From: Martelella mediterranea DSM 17316
GTDB taxonomy: Bacteria; Pseudomonadota; Alphaproteobacteria; Rhizobiales; Rhizobiaceae
Direction: 5' to 3'
DNA length: 64,000 bases
Assembly: GCF_002043005.1 (NCBI RefSeq)
Contig: NZ_CP020330.1
Coordinates: 3,676,001 to 3,740,000, forward strand
Shown here: positions 29,231 to 38,225 of the stretch, in pieces
Layout: every line of letters begins with the position of its first letter
Position numbering within the stretch: the first letter of the stretch is position 1
Notes under the pieces: model-generated
Seen by the model: only the letters and a program-made list of their open reading frames with translations
The model's database searches: none
Told to the model about the DNA's origin: nothing
Made by a program: the position numbers and the translations under genes

Positions 29231-29623
29231 TCAATGCGCCGCGGCCTCGCGCGCCCGCGCCAGTTCAGCAAGGTCGGCGGCCTTGAGTTCCACCGATTCG
29301 CCGCAGCCGCAGGCCGAGGTTTCGTTGGGATTGCGGAACACGAAGCCGGTTCTGAGCTTGGTGACCTCGAAATCCATCTCGGTGCCCAGCAGGTAAAGCG
29401 AGGCGGCGGGATCGACCCAGACCTTGGCGCCGGCATGTTCGACGGTGTCGTCGCCAGCCTTCGTGCTGTCGCTCGTGACGAGGTCCACCGCATATTCGAA
29501 GCCGGCACAGCCGCCCTTCTTGATCGATATGCGGATACCGAGCGCATCCGGCCCGGCATTGCCGGTGATTTCGTTGATGCGGGTCGCTGCCGCATCTGTG
29601 AGGGTGATGACCTGAAAGCCCAT
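29231..29623 (-). CDS. sufA: A-type Fe-S cluster carrier SufA
   Basis: A 130-residue HesB/IscA-family protein that receives Fe-S clusters from the SufBCD scaffold and passes them to apoproteins. The three ligating cysteines are intact: Cys39 (GGCAGFEY) and Cys105/Cys107 (ACGCGES). The start is the second in-frame ATG, with GGAG 7 bases upstream; the first ATG overlaps the Shine-Dalgarno. It is the last gene of the suf operon, separated from sufT by 354 bases that contain a palindromic element, so it may be expressed partly independently. Confidence 0.94.
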   Translation of the reverse strand: MGFQVITLTDAAATRINEITGNAGPDALGIRISIKKGGCAGFEYAVDLVTSDSTKAGDDTVEHAGAKVWVDPAASLYLLGTEMDFEVTKLRTGFVFRNPNETSACGCGESVELKAADLAELARAREAAAH

Positions 29624-29755
29624 TTCCATTCTCCATCAACATCCGGGTTCAAGGCCCGGCGTTAGAGGTGCATTGCATCAGCGCGCGAAGGCGGCGTCAA
29701 TAGGCGCTCTGCATGTCTAATCGAGCTGCCTGCCGAAGCCTTTCCTTCCATTCTG

Positions 29756-29907
29756 CGTCATCCTCGGGCTTGACCCGAGGATCTAATCCCGTCTCAATAC
29801 GAGCGGAGTGCCGGGTCGCATTCTGCCTTGCCAGTCCTCGCTCGAACAAACCCGCGCCTCATTCCCGGCCCGGTGGTTGGATCCTCGGGTCAAGCCCGAG
29901 GATGACG
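29756..29907. repeat. 152-bp nested palindromic element, copy A
   Basis: The ends are inverted repeats of about 27 bases, and each end is itself a palindrome (CCTCGGG-CTTGA-CCCGAGG). The loop bases match between the ends (TGA left, TCA right). The centre includes CGAGCGGAGTGCCGGG and CAGTCCTCGCTCG, shared with copies B and C. It lies between sufT and sufA. Confidence 0.9.
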
Positions 29908-29977
29908 CCCGTGGGTTGGGCTGCCACCAGGGAGCAACGCAATTAAGTAGGCATTGGCCGCCTGCCCTCTTGCTAAC

Positions 29978-30352
29978 TCAATACCAGCCCACGGCCACCT
30001 TGGCCTCTTCCGACATCCGGTCGGGCGTCCAGGGCGGATCGAAGGTCATTTCGACCTCGACGCCGGAGACGCCTTCGACCGTGCCGACGGCATTTTCGAC
30101 CCAGCCGGGCATTTCGCCGGCGACCGGGCAGCCGGGCGCGGTCAGCGTCATGTCGATCTTCACCACCCGGTCGTCATCGACATCGATCTTGTAGATCAGG
30201 CCCAGCTCGAAGATATCGGCCGGGATTTCCGGATCATAGACCGTCTTCAGCGCGGAGATGATGTCGTCGCTCAGCCGCGCAAGCTCTTCCGGGGGAATGG
30301 AAGAGGCAGTCGCGCCGGCCGTCTGGTCTTCAGTCTTTTCCTCGACACTCAT
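29978..30352 (-). CDS. sufT: SUF system assembly factor SufT (DUF59/MIP18 family)
   Basis: A 124-residue protein. The DUF59 core (LKTVYDPEIPADIFELGLIYKI, LTAPGCPVAGEMPGWV, DPPWTPDRMSEEAK) contains the conserved Cys of the GCP motif. SufT proteins help mature Fe-S proteins; in Agrobacterium the equivalent gene is called sufX. The N-terminal 20 residues are a polar extension. GAGGA lies 6 bases before the ATG. It follows sufS by 33 bases, in the same operon. Confidence 0.92.
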   Translation of the reverse strand: MSVEEKTEDQTAGATASSIPPEELARLSDDIISALKTVYDPEIPADIFELGLIYKIDVDDDRVVKIDMTLTAPGCPVAGEMPGWVENAVGTVEGVSGVEVEMTFDPPWTPDRMSEEAKVAVGWY

Positions 30353-30385
30353 GGCAATCCTCTTTCAGGCCGCTTTCGGCCCCTA

Positions 30386-31624
30386 TCAGGCAAAGAATGT
30401 GCGCGCGTAATCCAGCGCTTCCACCAGCGCGTCCACCTCCGCGCGAGTATTGTACAGGCCGAACGAGGCCCTGCAGGTCGACGTCACCCCGAAACGCGCC
30501 AGAAGCGGCTGGGCGCAGTGGGTGCCGGCGCGAACGGCGACGCCGCGCCGGTCGATGATCGTCGAAATATCGTGGGCATGCACGCCTTCGATCGCGAAGG
30601 AGAAAATGCTGCCCTTTTGCGCGGCATTGCCGATGACGCGCAGCGCATTGACATGACCGAGCTGCTCCCGGGCATAAGCCGTCAGGTCAGCCTCGTGGGC
30701 GGCAATCGCCGCGCGGCCTGTCCCTTGCATATAGTCAAGGGCAGCGCCCAGTCCAATAGCCTGGACGATCGGCGGCGTGCCGGCCTCGAAGCGGTGCGGC
30801 GGCTCGGCATAGGTGACGCCATCCATCGTGACATCGGCGATCATCTCGCCGCCGCCCTGGAATGGCCGCATCTCGGCGAGCCGGTCATACTTGCCGTAGA
30901 GCACGCCGATGCCGGACGGGCCGTAAAGCTTGTGACCGGTCATCACATACCAGTCGCAATCGATATCGCGGACATCGACCGGCAGGTGAACCGCGCCCTG
31001 CGAGCCATCGACCAGCACCGGGATATCGCGCTCATGCGCGATCCGGCAAACCTCTTTCACATCGACGATGGTGCCGAGCGCGTTCGACATCTGGGTGATG
31101 GCGACGAGCTTGGTGCGCTCGGTCAGGCATTTCTCGAAGTCCTCGATATGAAACTCGCCATCGTCATCCACCGGCGCCCAGACCAGCTTGACGCCCATGC
31201 GCTCGCGCAGGAAATGCCAAGGCACGATGTTGGAATGGTGCTCCATGATCGAGAGCACGATCTCGTCGCCCTCTTTCAGGTGCTCCATCGCCCAACCATA
31301 GGCAACCGTGTTGATCGCCTCGGTGGTGTTGCGGGTGAACACGATCTCGTTCACCGAACCGGCGTTCAGGAAGGCGCGCACCTTCTCGCGCGCGGCCTCA
31401 TAGGCATCGGTCGCGGCATTGGAGAGGAAATGCAGGCCGCGGTGCACATTGGCGTATTCATGGCTGTAGGCGTTCGAAACCGCCTCGATCACGACCTGCG
31501 GTTTCTGCGCCGACGCGCCATTGTCGAGATAGACCAGCGGCTTGTCGCCATGCACGGTGCGCGAGAGGATCGGAAAATCCTGCCGGATCTTTTCAACGTC
31601 ATAGGTGGAGGCCTTAGTGTCCAT
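30386..31624 (-). CDS. sufS: SufS-type cysteine desulfurase
   Basis: A 412-residue group II PLP enzyme that takes sulfur from cysteine for Fe-S cluster assembly. Lys232 (TGHKLYGP) binds PLP, and Cys370 (RAGTHCAQPLL) carries the persulfide. HH-SN (129-132) and DGSQGAVH are conserved. It corresponds to sufS1 of Agrobacterium, downstream of sufD by 44 bases. No SufE gene is in the window. A second desulfurase of the NifS/IscS type opens the same operon. Confidence 0.96.
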   Translation of the reverse strand: MDTKASTYDVEKIRQDFPILSRTVHGDKPLVYLDNGASAQKPQVVIEAVSNAYSHEYANVHRGLHFLSNAATDAYEAAREKVRAFLNAGSVNEIVFTRNTTEAINTVAYGWAMEHLKEGDEIVLSIMEHHSNIVPWHFLRERMGVKLVWAPVDDDGEFHIEDFEKCLTERTKLVAITQMSNALGTIVDVKEVCRIAHERDIPVLVDGSQGAVHLPVDVRDIDCDWYVMTGHKLYGPSGIGVLYGKYDRLAEMRPFQGGGEMIADVTMDGVTYAEPPHRFEAGTPPIVQAIGLGAALDYMQGTGRAAIAAHEADLTAYAREQLGHVNALRVIGNAAQKGSIFSFAIEGVHAHDISTIIDRRGVAVRAGTHCAQPLLARFGVTSTCRASFGLYNTRAEVDALVEALDYARTFFA

Positions 31625-31668
31625 AACCGATGAACCCCGTCAATGTCCCTTCCGGATCGCGGCGCCGG

Positions 31669-32934
31669 TCACTCATGGCGATCGAGCCAGTCCGCGATGA
31701 TCGCCTCTACGGCTTCCGACAGCGCTTCGTTCTCGAGCTCTTCCACCACTTCGGCGACGAAAGCGTGGATCAGGAGCCCTTCGGCCACCTTGCGCGGAAT
31801 GCCGCGCGCCATCAGGTAATAGAGATGGTTCGGGTCGATATCGGTCACCGTCGCGCCATGGCCGCACTGCACGTCGTCGGCGAAGATTTCCAGCTCCGGC
31901 TTGGCGTTGAACGACCCGAAATCGCTCATCAGCAGCGTGTTGCACGACATCTTGGCATCGGTCTTCTGGGCATCGGGCGCAACCCGGATCAGCCCCTGGA
32001 ACACGCCCCTGGCCTTGTCGAACACCACATTGCGGATGATCTCGGTCGAGGTCGTGTTGGGCACGTTATGGCCGAGGTCGAAGGTGATGTCGGTATGGGT
32101 CTCGCCGCCGAGCAGGTTGACGCCGCGAAGCATCAGGTCCGCGCCCTCGCCGACAACCGCGCAATCGATCTCGTGGCGCACCAGCTTGCCGCCGGCATTG
32201 ACGATCAGCAGCTTCAGCTTCGCGTTTTCGCCGAGTTCGATCTTCAGCTTTCCGAGATGGGTGTCGTTTGCGCCCTGGCTCTGCATCACCACATAGGTAA
32301 TCTCGGCGTCCTTGCCGAGCGTCAGCGCCGAAAGGTTGCTGACGAGCGCCGCAGCGCCTGCCGGCGCGACATGACGTTCGATCACCGTGCCGGTCACGCC
32401 CTCGGCGAAGTTCAGGCGATTGCGGGTATGCACCTGCCCGCCGCCATGCACGGCCTGCAGCTCCAGCGGCGCTTCGAGCGAGGCCGCGATATCAAGCACG
32501 TAGCCGTCGCTGACCAGCGCGCCATTGATCCGGCCGATCGCGTCATCGGCATGCGACAGCGCAAACCGCACCGTCTTGTCGCCGCCCGAAAGCGCGTCGG
32601 AGACCTTTCGGCGCTCGACGCCATCGATCTCGGGCGCGGAGCCCGCGCGGCCCTGCACCAGCGGCAGAACGGCGCTGCCTTGCAGCAGGGCCGGCAGCGG
32701 GTTCACCGCCTCACCGGCATCCTCAGGCACCGTGCGCAACAGGTTGCGCAGGTCGGTGTAATGCCAGGCCTCGATCCGCCGCGTCGGCAGGCCGGTCTTG
32801 CGCAGTTCGCCGGCCAGCCGGTCGCGTTCCGTCGTTACATCGGCATTGCCGGGCAGCGAGCCGGAGAGCCGCCCGAAGGCGGCGACCAGCGCCTCCTCGG
32901 CAGCCGTCAATGTTATCTTGCTTTGCACATTCAT
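31669..32934 (-). CDS. sufD: Fe-S cluster scaffold subunit SufD
   Basis: A 421-residue partner of SufB and SufC. The C-terminal beta-helix region is clear (GRGVFQGLIRVAPDAQKTDAK style segment, SDFGSFNAKPELEIFADDVQCGHGATV, and GIPRKVAEGLLIHAFVAEV). The functional Cys and His in CGHGATV, used with SufB in cluster formation, are present. The start ATG at 32934 has GGGAG 7 bases upstream; the GTG one codon earlier is less likely. It lies 15 bases after sufC. Confidence 0.95.
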   Translation of the reverse strand: MNVQSKITLTAAEEALVAAFGRLSGSLPGNADVTTERDRLAGELRKTGLPTRRIEAWHYTDLRNLLRTVPEDAGEAVNPLPALLQGSAVLPLVQGRAGSAPEIDGVERRKVSDALSGGDKTVRFALSHADDAIGRINGALVSDGYVLDIAASLEAPLELQAVHGGGQVHTRNRLNFAEGVTGTVIERHVAPAGAAALVSNLSALTLGKDAEITYVVMQSQGANDTHLGKLKIELGENAKLKLLIVNAGGKLVRHEIDCAVVGEGADLMLRGVNLLGGETHTDITFDLGHNVPNTTSTEIIRNVVFDKARGVFQGLIRVAPDAQKTDAKMSCNTLLMSDFGSFNAKPELEIFADDVQCGHGATVTDIDPNHLYYLMARGIPRKVAEGLLIHAFVAEVVEELENEALSEAVEAIIADWLDRHE

Positions 32935-32949
32935 CACAACGCTCCCGCC

Positions 32950-33705
32950 TCAGGCCGCTTCGCCGATGATATCGGCATAGCCATTGGCTTCGAGTTCGTG
33001 CGCCAGTTCCTTGCCGCCGGTGCGGATGATCTGGCCCTTGTAGAGCACGTGGACCGTGTCCGGCACGATGTAATCGAGCAGGCGCTGGTAGTGGGTGATG
33101 ACCATGACCGAGCGATCCGGCGCGCGCAGCGCATTGACGCCGTCGGCGACGATCTTCAGCGCGTCGATATCAAGGCCAGAGTCGGTCTCGTCCATGACGC
33201 AGAGCTTCGGCTCCAGGAGCGCCATCTGCAGGATTTCGGCGCGCTTCTTCTCACCGCCGGAAAAGCCGACATTCAGCGGCCGCTTCAGCATGTCGTAATC
33301 GATCTTCAGCTCGGCGGAGGCCTCGCGCACCTTGCGGATGAAATCCGGCGTCGAAAGCTCCTCCTCACCGCGCGCCTTGCGCTGCTCGTTGATCGCGACC
33401 TTCAGGAACTGCATGGTGGCGACGCCCGGAATTTCGACAGGATACTGAAACGCCAGGAACAGCCCCTTGGCAGCGCGCTCGGCGGCGTCGAGCTCCAGAA
33501 TGTTCTCGCCATTATAGAGCACCTCGCCCTCGGTGACCTCGTAATCCTCACGGCCCGCGAGAATATAGGAGAGCGTCGACTTGCCCGACCCGTTCGGCCC
33601 CATGATCGCCGCGACTTCACCATCCTGAATGGTCAGGTTCAGCCCGCGAATGATCTCCGTGCCATCCTCGGCAATGCGTGCGTGCAGGTTCTTGATCTCA
33701 AGCAT
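32950..33705 (-). CDS. sufC: Fe-S assembly ATPase SufC
   Basis: A 251-residue ABC-type ATPase that drives conformational change of the SufBD scaffold. Walker A (GPNGSGKS, 36-43), the signature SGGEKKRAEILQM, Walker B (LCVMDETDSGLD) and the H-loop (VITHYQRLL) are intact. AAGGA lies 7-8 bases before the start. Unusually, about 800 bases separate it from sufB, filled by two palindromic elements and a GIY-YIG gene. Confidence 0.97.
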   Translation of the reverse strand: MLEIKNLHARIAEDGTEIIRGLNLTIQDGEVAAIMGPNGSGKSTLSYILAGREDYEVTEGEVLYNGENILELDAAERAAKGLFLAFQYPVEIPGVATMQFLKVAINEQRKARGEEELSTPDFIRKVREASAELKIDYDMLKRPLNVGFSGGEKKRAEILQMALLEPKLCVMDETDSGLDIDALKIVADGVNALRAPDRSVMVITHYQRLLDYIVPDTVHVLYKGQIIRTGGKELAHELEANGYADIIGEAA

Positions 33706-33766
33706 TTTTCGTTTCCTTCAGTCAGCGGCCGGCCGCGGTGTCGCTCGGCCCCTATTATTTTCTCTG

Positions 33767-33918
33767 CGTCATCCTCGGGCTTGTCCCGAGGATCTAATCA
33801 CATTTCCATACGAGCGGCGTGTCGGGTCGCATTCTGCCTTGCCAGTCCTCGCTCGAACAAACCCACGTCTCTTTCCCGGCCCGGTGGTTAGATCCTCGGG
33901 ACAAGCCCGAGGATGACG
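33767..33918. repeat. 152-bp nested palindromic element, copy B
   Basis: Same length and layout as copy A. The loop base has changed at both ends in a matching way (TGT left, ACA right), so the end-to-end pairing is preserved. It lies between sufC and the GIY-YIG gene. Confidence 0.9.
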
Positions 33919-33977
33919 CCGTTGGGTGGGGCTGGTTCTGTCAAAGCCGAAATTGTCCGCTCACCGACATCGCTCGT

Positions 33978-34319
33978 TCAATTGTAGTCTCCAGACTTCC
34001 GCATTCCGGGATGCGGCCTATACACATTCTCGATTTCATCAATTCGTTCGAACAGATCCAGCCAGTTCGGGTTCAGTTCCTCGACAAGCCTGATCTTCCA
34101 TTCTCTCCGATAGCGCTTCAAGGATTTCTCTCTCTGAATTGCCAGTACGATATTCGGATGCAGTTCAAGCCAGACCAGATTTTTCGCCCTGTATTTCGAT
34201 GTAAAACCTTCGTGCGTTTCGTTTCTGTGTTCCCACACACGCCCGTGGATGTCGCTCGTGACACCGGTGTAGAGAACGCCGCGCGGCTTGTCGGACATCA
34301 TGTAGACATAGCCTGACAT
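33978..34319 (-). CDS. GIY-YIG nuclease-domain protein
   Basis: A 113-residue single-domain protein of the UPF0213/YhbQ type. The GIY-YIG core appears as YVYMMSDKPRGVLYTGVTSDI, with the expected Arg (GRVWEHR) and Glu-containing helix (LAIQREKSLKRYRREWKIRLVEELNP). Such proteins are small endonucleases, often of unknown role; some act in DNA repair or mobility. It sits inside the suf operon on the same strand as its neighbours, bounded by palindromic elements B and C (59 and 22 bases away). It is not expected to act in Fe-S assembly. Confidence 0.87.
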   Translation of the reverse strand: MSGYVYMMSDKPRGVLYTGVTSDIHGRVWEHRNETHEGFTSKYRAKNLVWLELHPNIVLAIQREKSLKRYRREWKIRLVEELNPNWLDLFERIDEIENVYRPHPGMRKSGDYN

Positions 34320-34341
34320 TGCGCCCGCAACCCCTCGTTTT

Positions 34342-34493
34342 CGTCATCCTCGGGCTTCACCCGAGGATCTAATCACGTCCCCATGCGAGCGGAGTGCCGG
34401 GTTGCATTCAGCCTTACCAGTCCTCGCTCGAACAAACCCGCGCCCCAGTCGCTGCCCGGTTTTTGGATCCTCGGGACAAGCCCGAGGATGACG
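34342..34493. repeat. 152-bp nested palindromic element, copy C
   Basis: Same length and layout as copies A and B and in the same orientation. Its two end loops are no longer matched (TCA left, ACA right), so it is the most diverged of the three. It lies between the GIY-YIG gene and sufB. Confidence 0.88.
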
Positions 34494-34506
34494 CCTGAGA
34501 GAGTGG

Positions 34507-35994
34507 CTAACCAACGCTTCCTTCCAGCGAAATCCCGATCAGCTTCTGCGCCTCGACCGCGAATTCCATCGGCAGTTCCTGGATCACCTCGCGGACAAAA
34601 CCGTTGACGATCAGCGCGATCGCCTCTTCCTCGGGAATGCCGCGCTGCATGCAGTAGAACAGCTGGTCCTCGGAAATCTTCGAGGTGGTAGCCTCGTGCT
34701 CGAAGCGGGCCGACGCATTGCCGGCCTCGATATAGGGCACGGTGTGGGCGCCGCATTTGTCGCCGATCAACAGCGAGTCGCACTGAGTGAAGTTGCGCGC
34801 GTTTTCCGCCTTGCGGTGGGCCGAGACCTGGCCGCGATAGGTGTTGTTGGAAACGCCCGCCGAGATGCCCTTGGAGATGATGCGGCTCGACGTGTTCTTG
34901 CCGAGATGGATCATCTTGGTGCCCGAATCGATCTGCTGATGGCCGTTGGAGACGGCGATCGAATAGAACTCGCCGCGCGAATTGTCGCCGCGCAGCAGGC
35001 AGGACGGATATTTCCAGGTGATCGCCGAGCCGGTTTCAACCTGCGTCCACGAAATCTTGGAATTGTCGCCCCGGCAATCGCCGCGCTTGGTGACGAAGTT
35101 GTAGATGCCGCCCTTGCCTTCCTTGTCGCCCGGAAACCAGTTCTGGACAGTGGAATACTTGATCTCGGCATCATCCATCGCGATCAGCTCGACGACGGCG
35201 GCGTGAAGCTGGTTCTCGTCGCGCTGCGGGGCCGTGCAGCCTTCGAGGTAGGAAACGTAGGAGCCTTCCTCGGCGATGATCAGCGTGCGCTCGAACTGGC
35301 CGGTATTCTTCTCGTTGATGCGAAAATAGGTCGACAGCTCCATCGGGCAACGAACACCCTTGGGCACATAGACGAACGAGCCATCGGTGAACACGGCGGC
35401 GTTCAGCGCGGCATAGTAATTGTCGCCGCGCGGCACGACCGAGAACAGATATTTCTGAACCAGTTCCGGATATTCGCGGATCGCCTCCGAGATCGACATG
35501 AAGATCACGCCGGCCTTGGCGAGTTCCTTCTTGAAGGTGGTGACGACGGAGACCGAATCGAACACGGCATCGACGGCAACGCGGCTTTTCGGCTGGTACT
35601 GTTTGTCCTCGACGCCCGCGAGGATCTCCTGCTCCTGCAGCGGAATGCCGAGCTTCTCATAGGTCTTGAGCAGTTCCGGATCGACCTCGTCCAGCGTCTT
35701 CGGGCCGGTGAAGGATTTCGGCGCGGCGTAGTAATAGATGTCGTTGAAATCGATCTTCGGGTAGCTGACGCGCGCCCAGCTCGGCTCTTCCATGGTGAGC
35801 CAGCGGCGATAGGCCTCCAGACGCCATTCCAGCATCCAGTCGGGCTCATTCTTCTTGTGCGAGATGAAACGGATAATGTCCTCGGACAGGCCCTTGGGCG
35901 CCTTGTCCACCTCGATCATCGTCTCAAAACCGTATTTGTACTGATCGACGTCGATCTCGGCGACCTGATCGACGGTCTCTTTTACGGCAACCAT
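34507..35994 (-). CDS. sufB: Fe-S cluster scaffold subunit SufB
   Basis: A 495-residue core scaffold subunit. Recognised blocks are [73 protein letters not shown] and [19 protein letters not shown], the last with the Cys of the sulfur-receiving site. It ends with [19 protein letters not shown]. The length is normal. It follows the sufS2 gene by about 124 bases. Confidence 0.97.
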   Translation of the reverse strand: MVAVKETVDQVAEIDVDQYKYGFETMIEVDKAPKGLSEDIIRFISHKKNEPDWMLEWRLEAYRRWLTMEEPSWARVSYPKIDFNDIYYYAAPKSFTGPKTLDEVDPELLKTYEKLGIPLQEQEILAGVEDKQYQPKSRVAVDAVFDSVSVVTTFKKELAKAGVIFMSISEAIREYPELVQKYLFSVVPRGDNYYAALNAAVFTDGSFVYVPKGVRCPMELSTYFRINEKNTGQFERTLIIAEEGSYVSYLEGCTAPQRDENQLHAAVVELIAMDDAEIKYSTVQNWFPGDKEGKGGIYNFVTKRGDCRGDNSKISWTQVETGSAITWKYPSCLLRGDNSRGEFYSIAVSNGHQQIDSGTKMIHLGKNTSSRIISKGISAGVSNNTYRGQVSAHRKAENARNFTQCDSLLIGDKCGAHTVPYIEAGNASARFEHEATTSKISEDQLFYCMQRGIPEEEAIALIVNGFVREVIQELPMEFAVEAQKLIGISLEGSVG

Positions 35995-36118
35995 ATTGTC
36001 ACTCCACTCATAACCGGGTTCAAGGTCCGGCGGTTGGTATTCCCAAGCGGGTTCACCGCTCTATTTAATCAGACTGCGCGGCAATTACACCCCGCGCGGC
36101 CTGCGATTCGTCAATTTT

Positions 36119-37285
36119 TCAGGCCGCCTGTCCGGCCGCCCTGCGTCTTCCGGCGATTTTTCCGAAAGCCGAAATCGCCGCGTCGATATCCTCATCCGTG
36201 GTCGCCCAGCCAAGCGAGATACGCAGGCCGCCAAGGCGCGGATCGCGCCCCATCGCCTTCAGCACCTGGCTTTCGCCGACCTTGCCGGAGGAACAGGCCG
36301 AGCCGGCGGACAGAGCGATACCCTCGAGATCGAAGGCGATCTGGCCGGTTTCCGCCTTCAACCCCGGGAGGGTAAAGAACGAAGTATTGGCAACCCTCGG
36401 CAAGTCGGCCCCGTAAATCTCGACATCGGGGCACGCGGCGCGCATGCCATCCTCCAGCCGGTCGCGCAGCGCCGCGATTCGCGTATTCCGAGATTCGATA
36501 TCATCCGCCGCGAAGGCAGCGGCGGCGGCGAAACCGAGAATGCCCGGCACGTTTTCCGTGCCGGAATGATGGCCCTTTTCCTGACCGCCGCCGCGCACCA
36601 GCGGAGCCGGCATCAGCGTCTCGCCGCGCGTAATCAGCGCGCCAACGCCCTTCGGCCCGCCGAGCTTGTGCGATGACAGGATCAGAAAATCGGCGTCCAG
36701 GGCCTCGATCGAAACCGGTATCCGGCCCGCGCCCTGCACTGCATCGACCACCAGAAGCCCGCCATGCCTGTGCACGATCCCCGCCGCTTCCGCCACGGGC
36801 TGGATAATGCCGGTCTCGTTATTGACGAGCATCAGCGCGACCATCGGCAGGCCGAGGCTCTTGTCATGGGCGGCGAGCATGGCGTCCAGCGCATCGAGAT
36901 CGACGACGCCTGTCGGCAGAACCGGAATTTCATGACGCCTGCCGGCGGGAAAGCGGCCGCCTTCGAAAACCGCAGGGTGCTCCATGCCGGAAACATAAAG
37001 CGCGCCAAGCCCGACCGGGCTGCGCCCCATGCGGAAATCGGGCGTCAGCACCAGGTTTGCCGCTTCCGTCGCACCGGCGAGGAATGTGACATGGGCCGGG
37101 TCCGCGCCGGCAAGAGCCGCCACCTGACGCCGGGCCGCCTCGACGCGGGTGCGCACCGCCCGCCCCTCGCGGTGAACGGACGAGGCATTGCCGCAAAGAT
37201 CGAGACCGTCCAGCACGGCGTCGCGCGCTTCGGGCAGAAGCGGCGCGGTGGCATTCCAGTCGAGATAGATCCGGTTGGTGCTCAT
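36119..37285 (-). CDS. sufS2: NifS/IscS-type cysteine desulfurase (SufS2), first gene of the suf operon
   Basis: A 388-residue group I PLP enzyme. Lys207 (SSHKLGGPKG) binds PLP, Cys331 (SAGSACSSGK) is the persulfide cysteine, and MEHPAV and NNETGIIQP are conserved. The position ahead of sufBCD matches sufS2 of Agrobacterium tumefaciens, where sufS2BCDS1XA is iron-controlled. The start at 37285 (MSTNRIYLDWNATAP) has AGGG at about 6 bases. Its promoter carries a RirA-type iron box. Having two desulfurases of different groups in one operon is a rhizobial trait. Confidence 0.93.
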   Translation of the reverse strand: MSTNRIYLDWNATAPLLPEARDAVLDGLDLCGNASSVHREGRAVRTRVEAARRQVAALAGADPAHVTFLAGATEAANLVLTPDFRMGRSPVGLGALYVSGMEHPAVFEGGRFPAGRRHEIPVLPTGVVDLDALDAMLAAHDKSLGLPMVALMLVNNETGIIQPVAEAAGIVHRHGGLLVVDAVQGAGRIPVSIEALDADFLILSSHKLGGPKGVGALITRGETLMPAPLVRGGGQEKGHHSGTENVPGILGFAAAAAFAADDIESRNTRIAALRDRLEDGMRAACPDVEIYGADLPRVANTSFFTLPGLKAETGQIAFDLEGIALSAGSACSSGKVGESQVLKAMGRDPRLGGLRISLGWATTDEDIDAAISAFGKIAGRRRAAGQAA

Positions 37286-37406
37286 GTCGGCCCTGATTAC
37301 ACGGACATTCGCGTCCGGCAACGCATTTTCCTTGAAATTGACTGCCCGCTTGCCCTATTTGGACCGCAGAACAGAAGACCTCTTTCTTTCGAACAATTCT
37401 AAACTG

Positions 37407-37435
37407 TTTGTAGAAAAGATGACCCTATTAGTCAA
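37407..37435 (-). promoter_or_regulatory. suf operon promoter
   Basis: On the minus strand TTGACT (37435-37430) and TACAAA (37412-37407) are separated by exactly 17 bases. The start would be near 37400, leaving a leader of about 115 bases before sufS2. Confidence 0.6.
37420..37434. promoter_or_regulatory. iron-responsive operator (IRO box, RirA-type)
   Basis: TGACCCTATTAGTCA fits TGA-N9-TCA exactly, the IRO consensus bound by the Fe-S regulator RirA in rhizobia. It overlaps the -35 and spacer of the suf promoter, so binding should repress when iron is sufficient. No rirA or iscR gene is in the window. Confidence 0.65.
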
Positions 37436-37493
37436 GTCAAGCGGGTCGCTGCAAGCCGGCTGGAATGTTTGAGCCGAAATTTCCGGAGAGCAA

Positions 37494-38171
37494 ATGCCCG
37501 AAGTGATTTTCAACGGTCCGGCCGGTCGCCTTGAAGGCCGTTACCAGCCGTCCCCAGAGAAGAATGCGCCGATCGCGATCGTGCTGCATCCCCACCCCCG
37601 CTTCGGCGGCACGATGAACAATCCGATCGTCTACGAACTCTTCTACATGTTCCAGAAGCGCGGCTTCACGACGCTCAGGTTCAACTTCCGCGGCATCGGC
37701 CGCAGCCAGGGCGAATTCGACCACGGCTCGGGCGAATTGTCGGATGCGGCGGCCGCACTCGACTGGGTGCAGGGCCTGCACCCCGATTCGAAGACCTGCT
37801 GGGTCGCCGGCTATTCCTTCGGCTCCTGGATCGGCATGCAGCTTCTGATGCGCCGGCCGGAAATCGAGGGCTTTATGTCGATCGCCCCGCAGCCGAATAT
37901 CTACGATTTCTCGTTTCTCGCCCCCTGCCCCTCTTCCGGCCTGATCATCCACGGCGACGCCGACAAGGTGGCCCCGCCGCGCGATGTCAACGGCCTGGTG
38001 GAAAAGCTGAAGACCCAGAAGGGCATTCTGATCACCCAGAAGACGCTTGCCGGCGCCAACCACTTTTTCGCCGGCAAGAATGACGAGCTTCTGGCCGAAT
38101 GCGAGGATTACCTCGACCGCCGCCTCGATGGCGAACTGGTGCCGGAACCGGCGCCGAAGCGGATCAGGTAA
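37494..38171 (+). CDS. alpha/beta hydrolase
   Basis: A 225-residue cytoplasmic hydrolase. Visible are HPHPRFGGTMNNPIV (oxyanion-side His-Pro), FRGIGRS, the nucleophile elbow GYSFGS (Ser at the centre), the acid region IHGDADKVAPP and the catalytic-type His in GANHFF. The closest group is the YheT/CocE-like or dienelactone-hydrolase-like proteins common in alphaproteobacteria. Substrate unknown. It is divergent from the suf operon across a 208-base promoter region. Confidence 0.88.
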   Translation: MPEVIFNGPAGRLEGRYQPSPEKNAPIAIVLHPHPRFGGTMNNPIVYELFYMFQKRGFTTLRFNFRGIGRSQGEFDHGSGELSDAAAALDWVQGLHPDSKTCWVAGYSFGSWIGMQLLMRRPEIEGFMSIAPQPNIYDFSFLAPCPSSGLIIHGDADKVAPPRDVNGLVEKLKTQKGILITQKTLAGANHFFAGKNDELLAECEDYLDRRLDGELVPEPAPKRIR

Positions 38172-38225
38172 AAGGGAAATCATTCCTGTTTGCAGCGGCC
38201 GGGGCCTGTCCCGGCCGTTCGCGTT

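Noticed and set aside
31630-33891. Long open frame (753 codons) antisense to sufD and sufC
   Set aside because: It spans two verified genes on the other strand and runs into a palindromic repeat; low-complexity translation, no domain.
33978-34319. Homing endonuclease of an intron or intein
   Set aside because: It is a free-standing gene between complete sufC and sufB; neither neighbour is interrupted.
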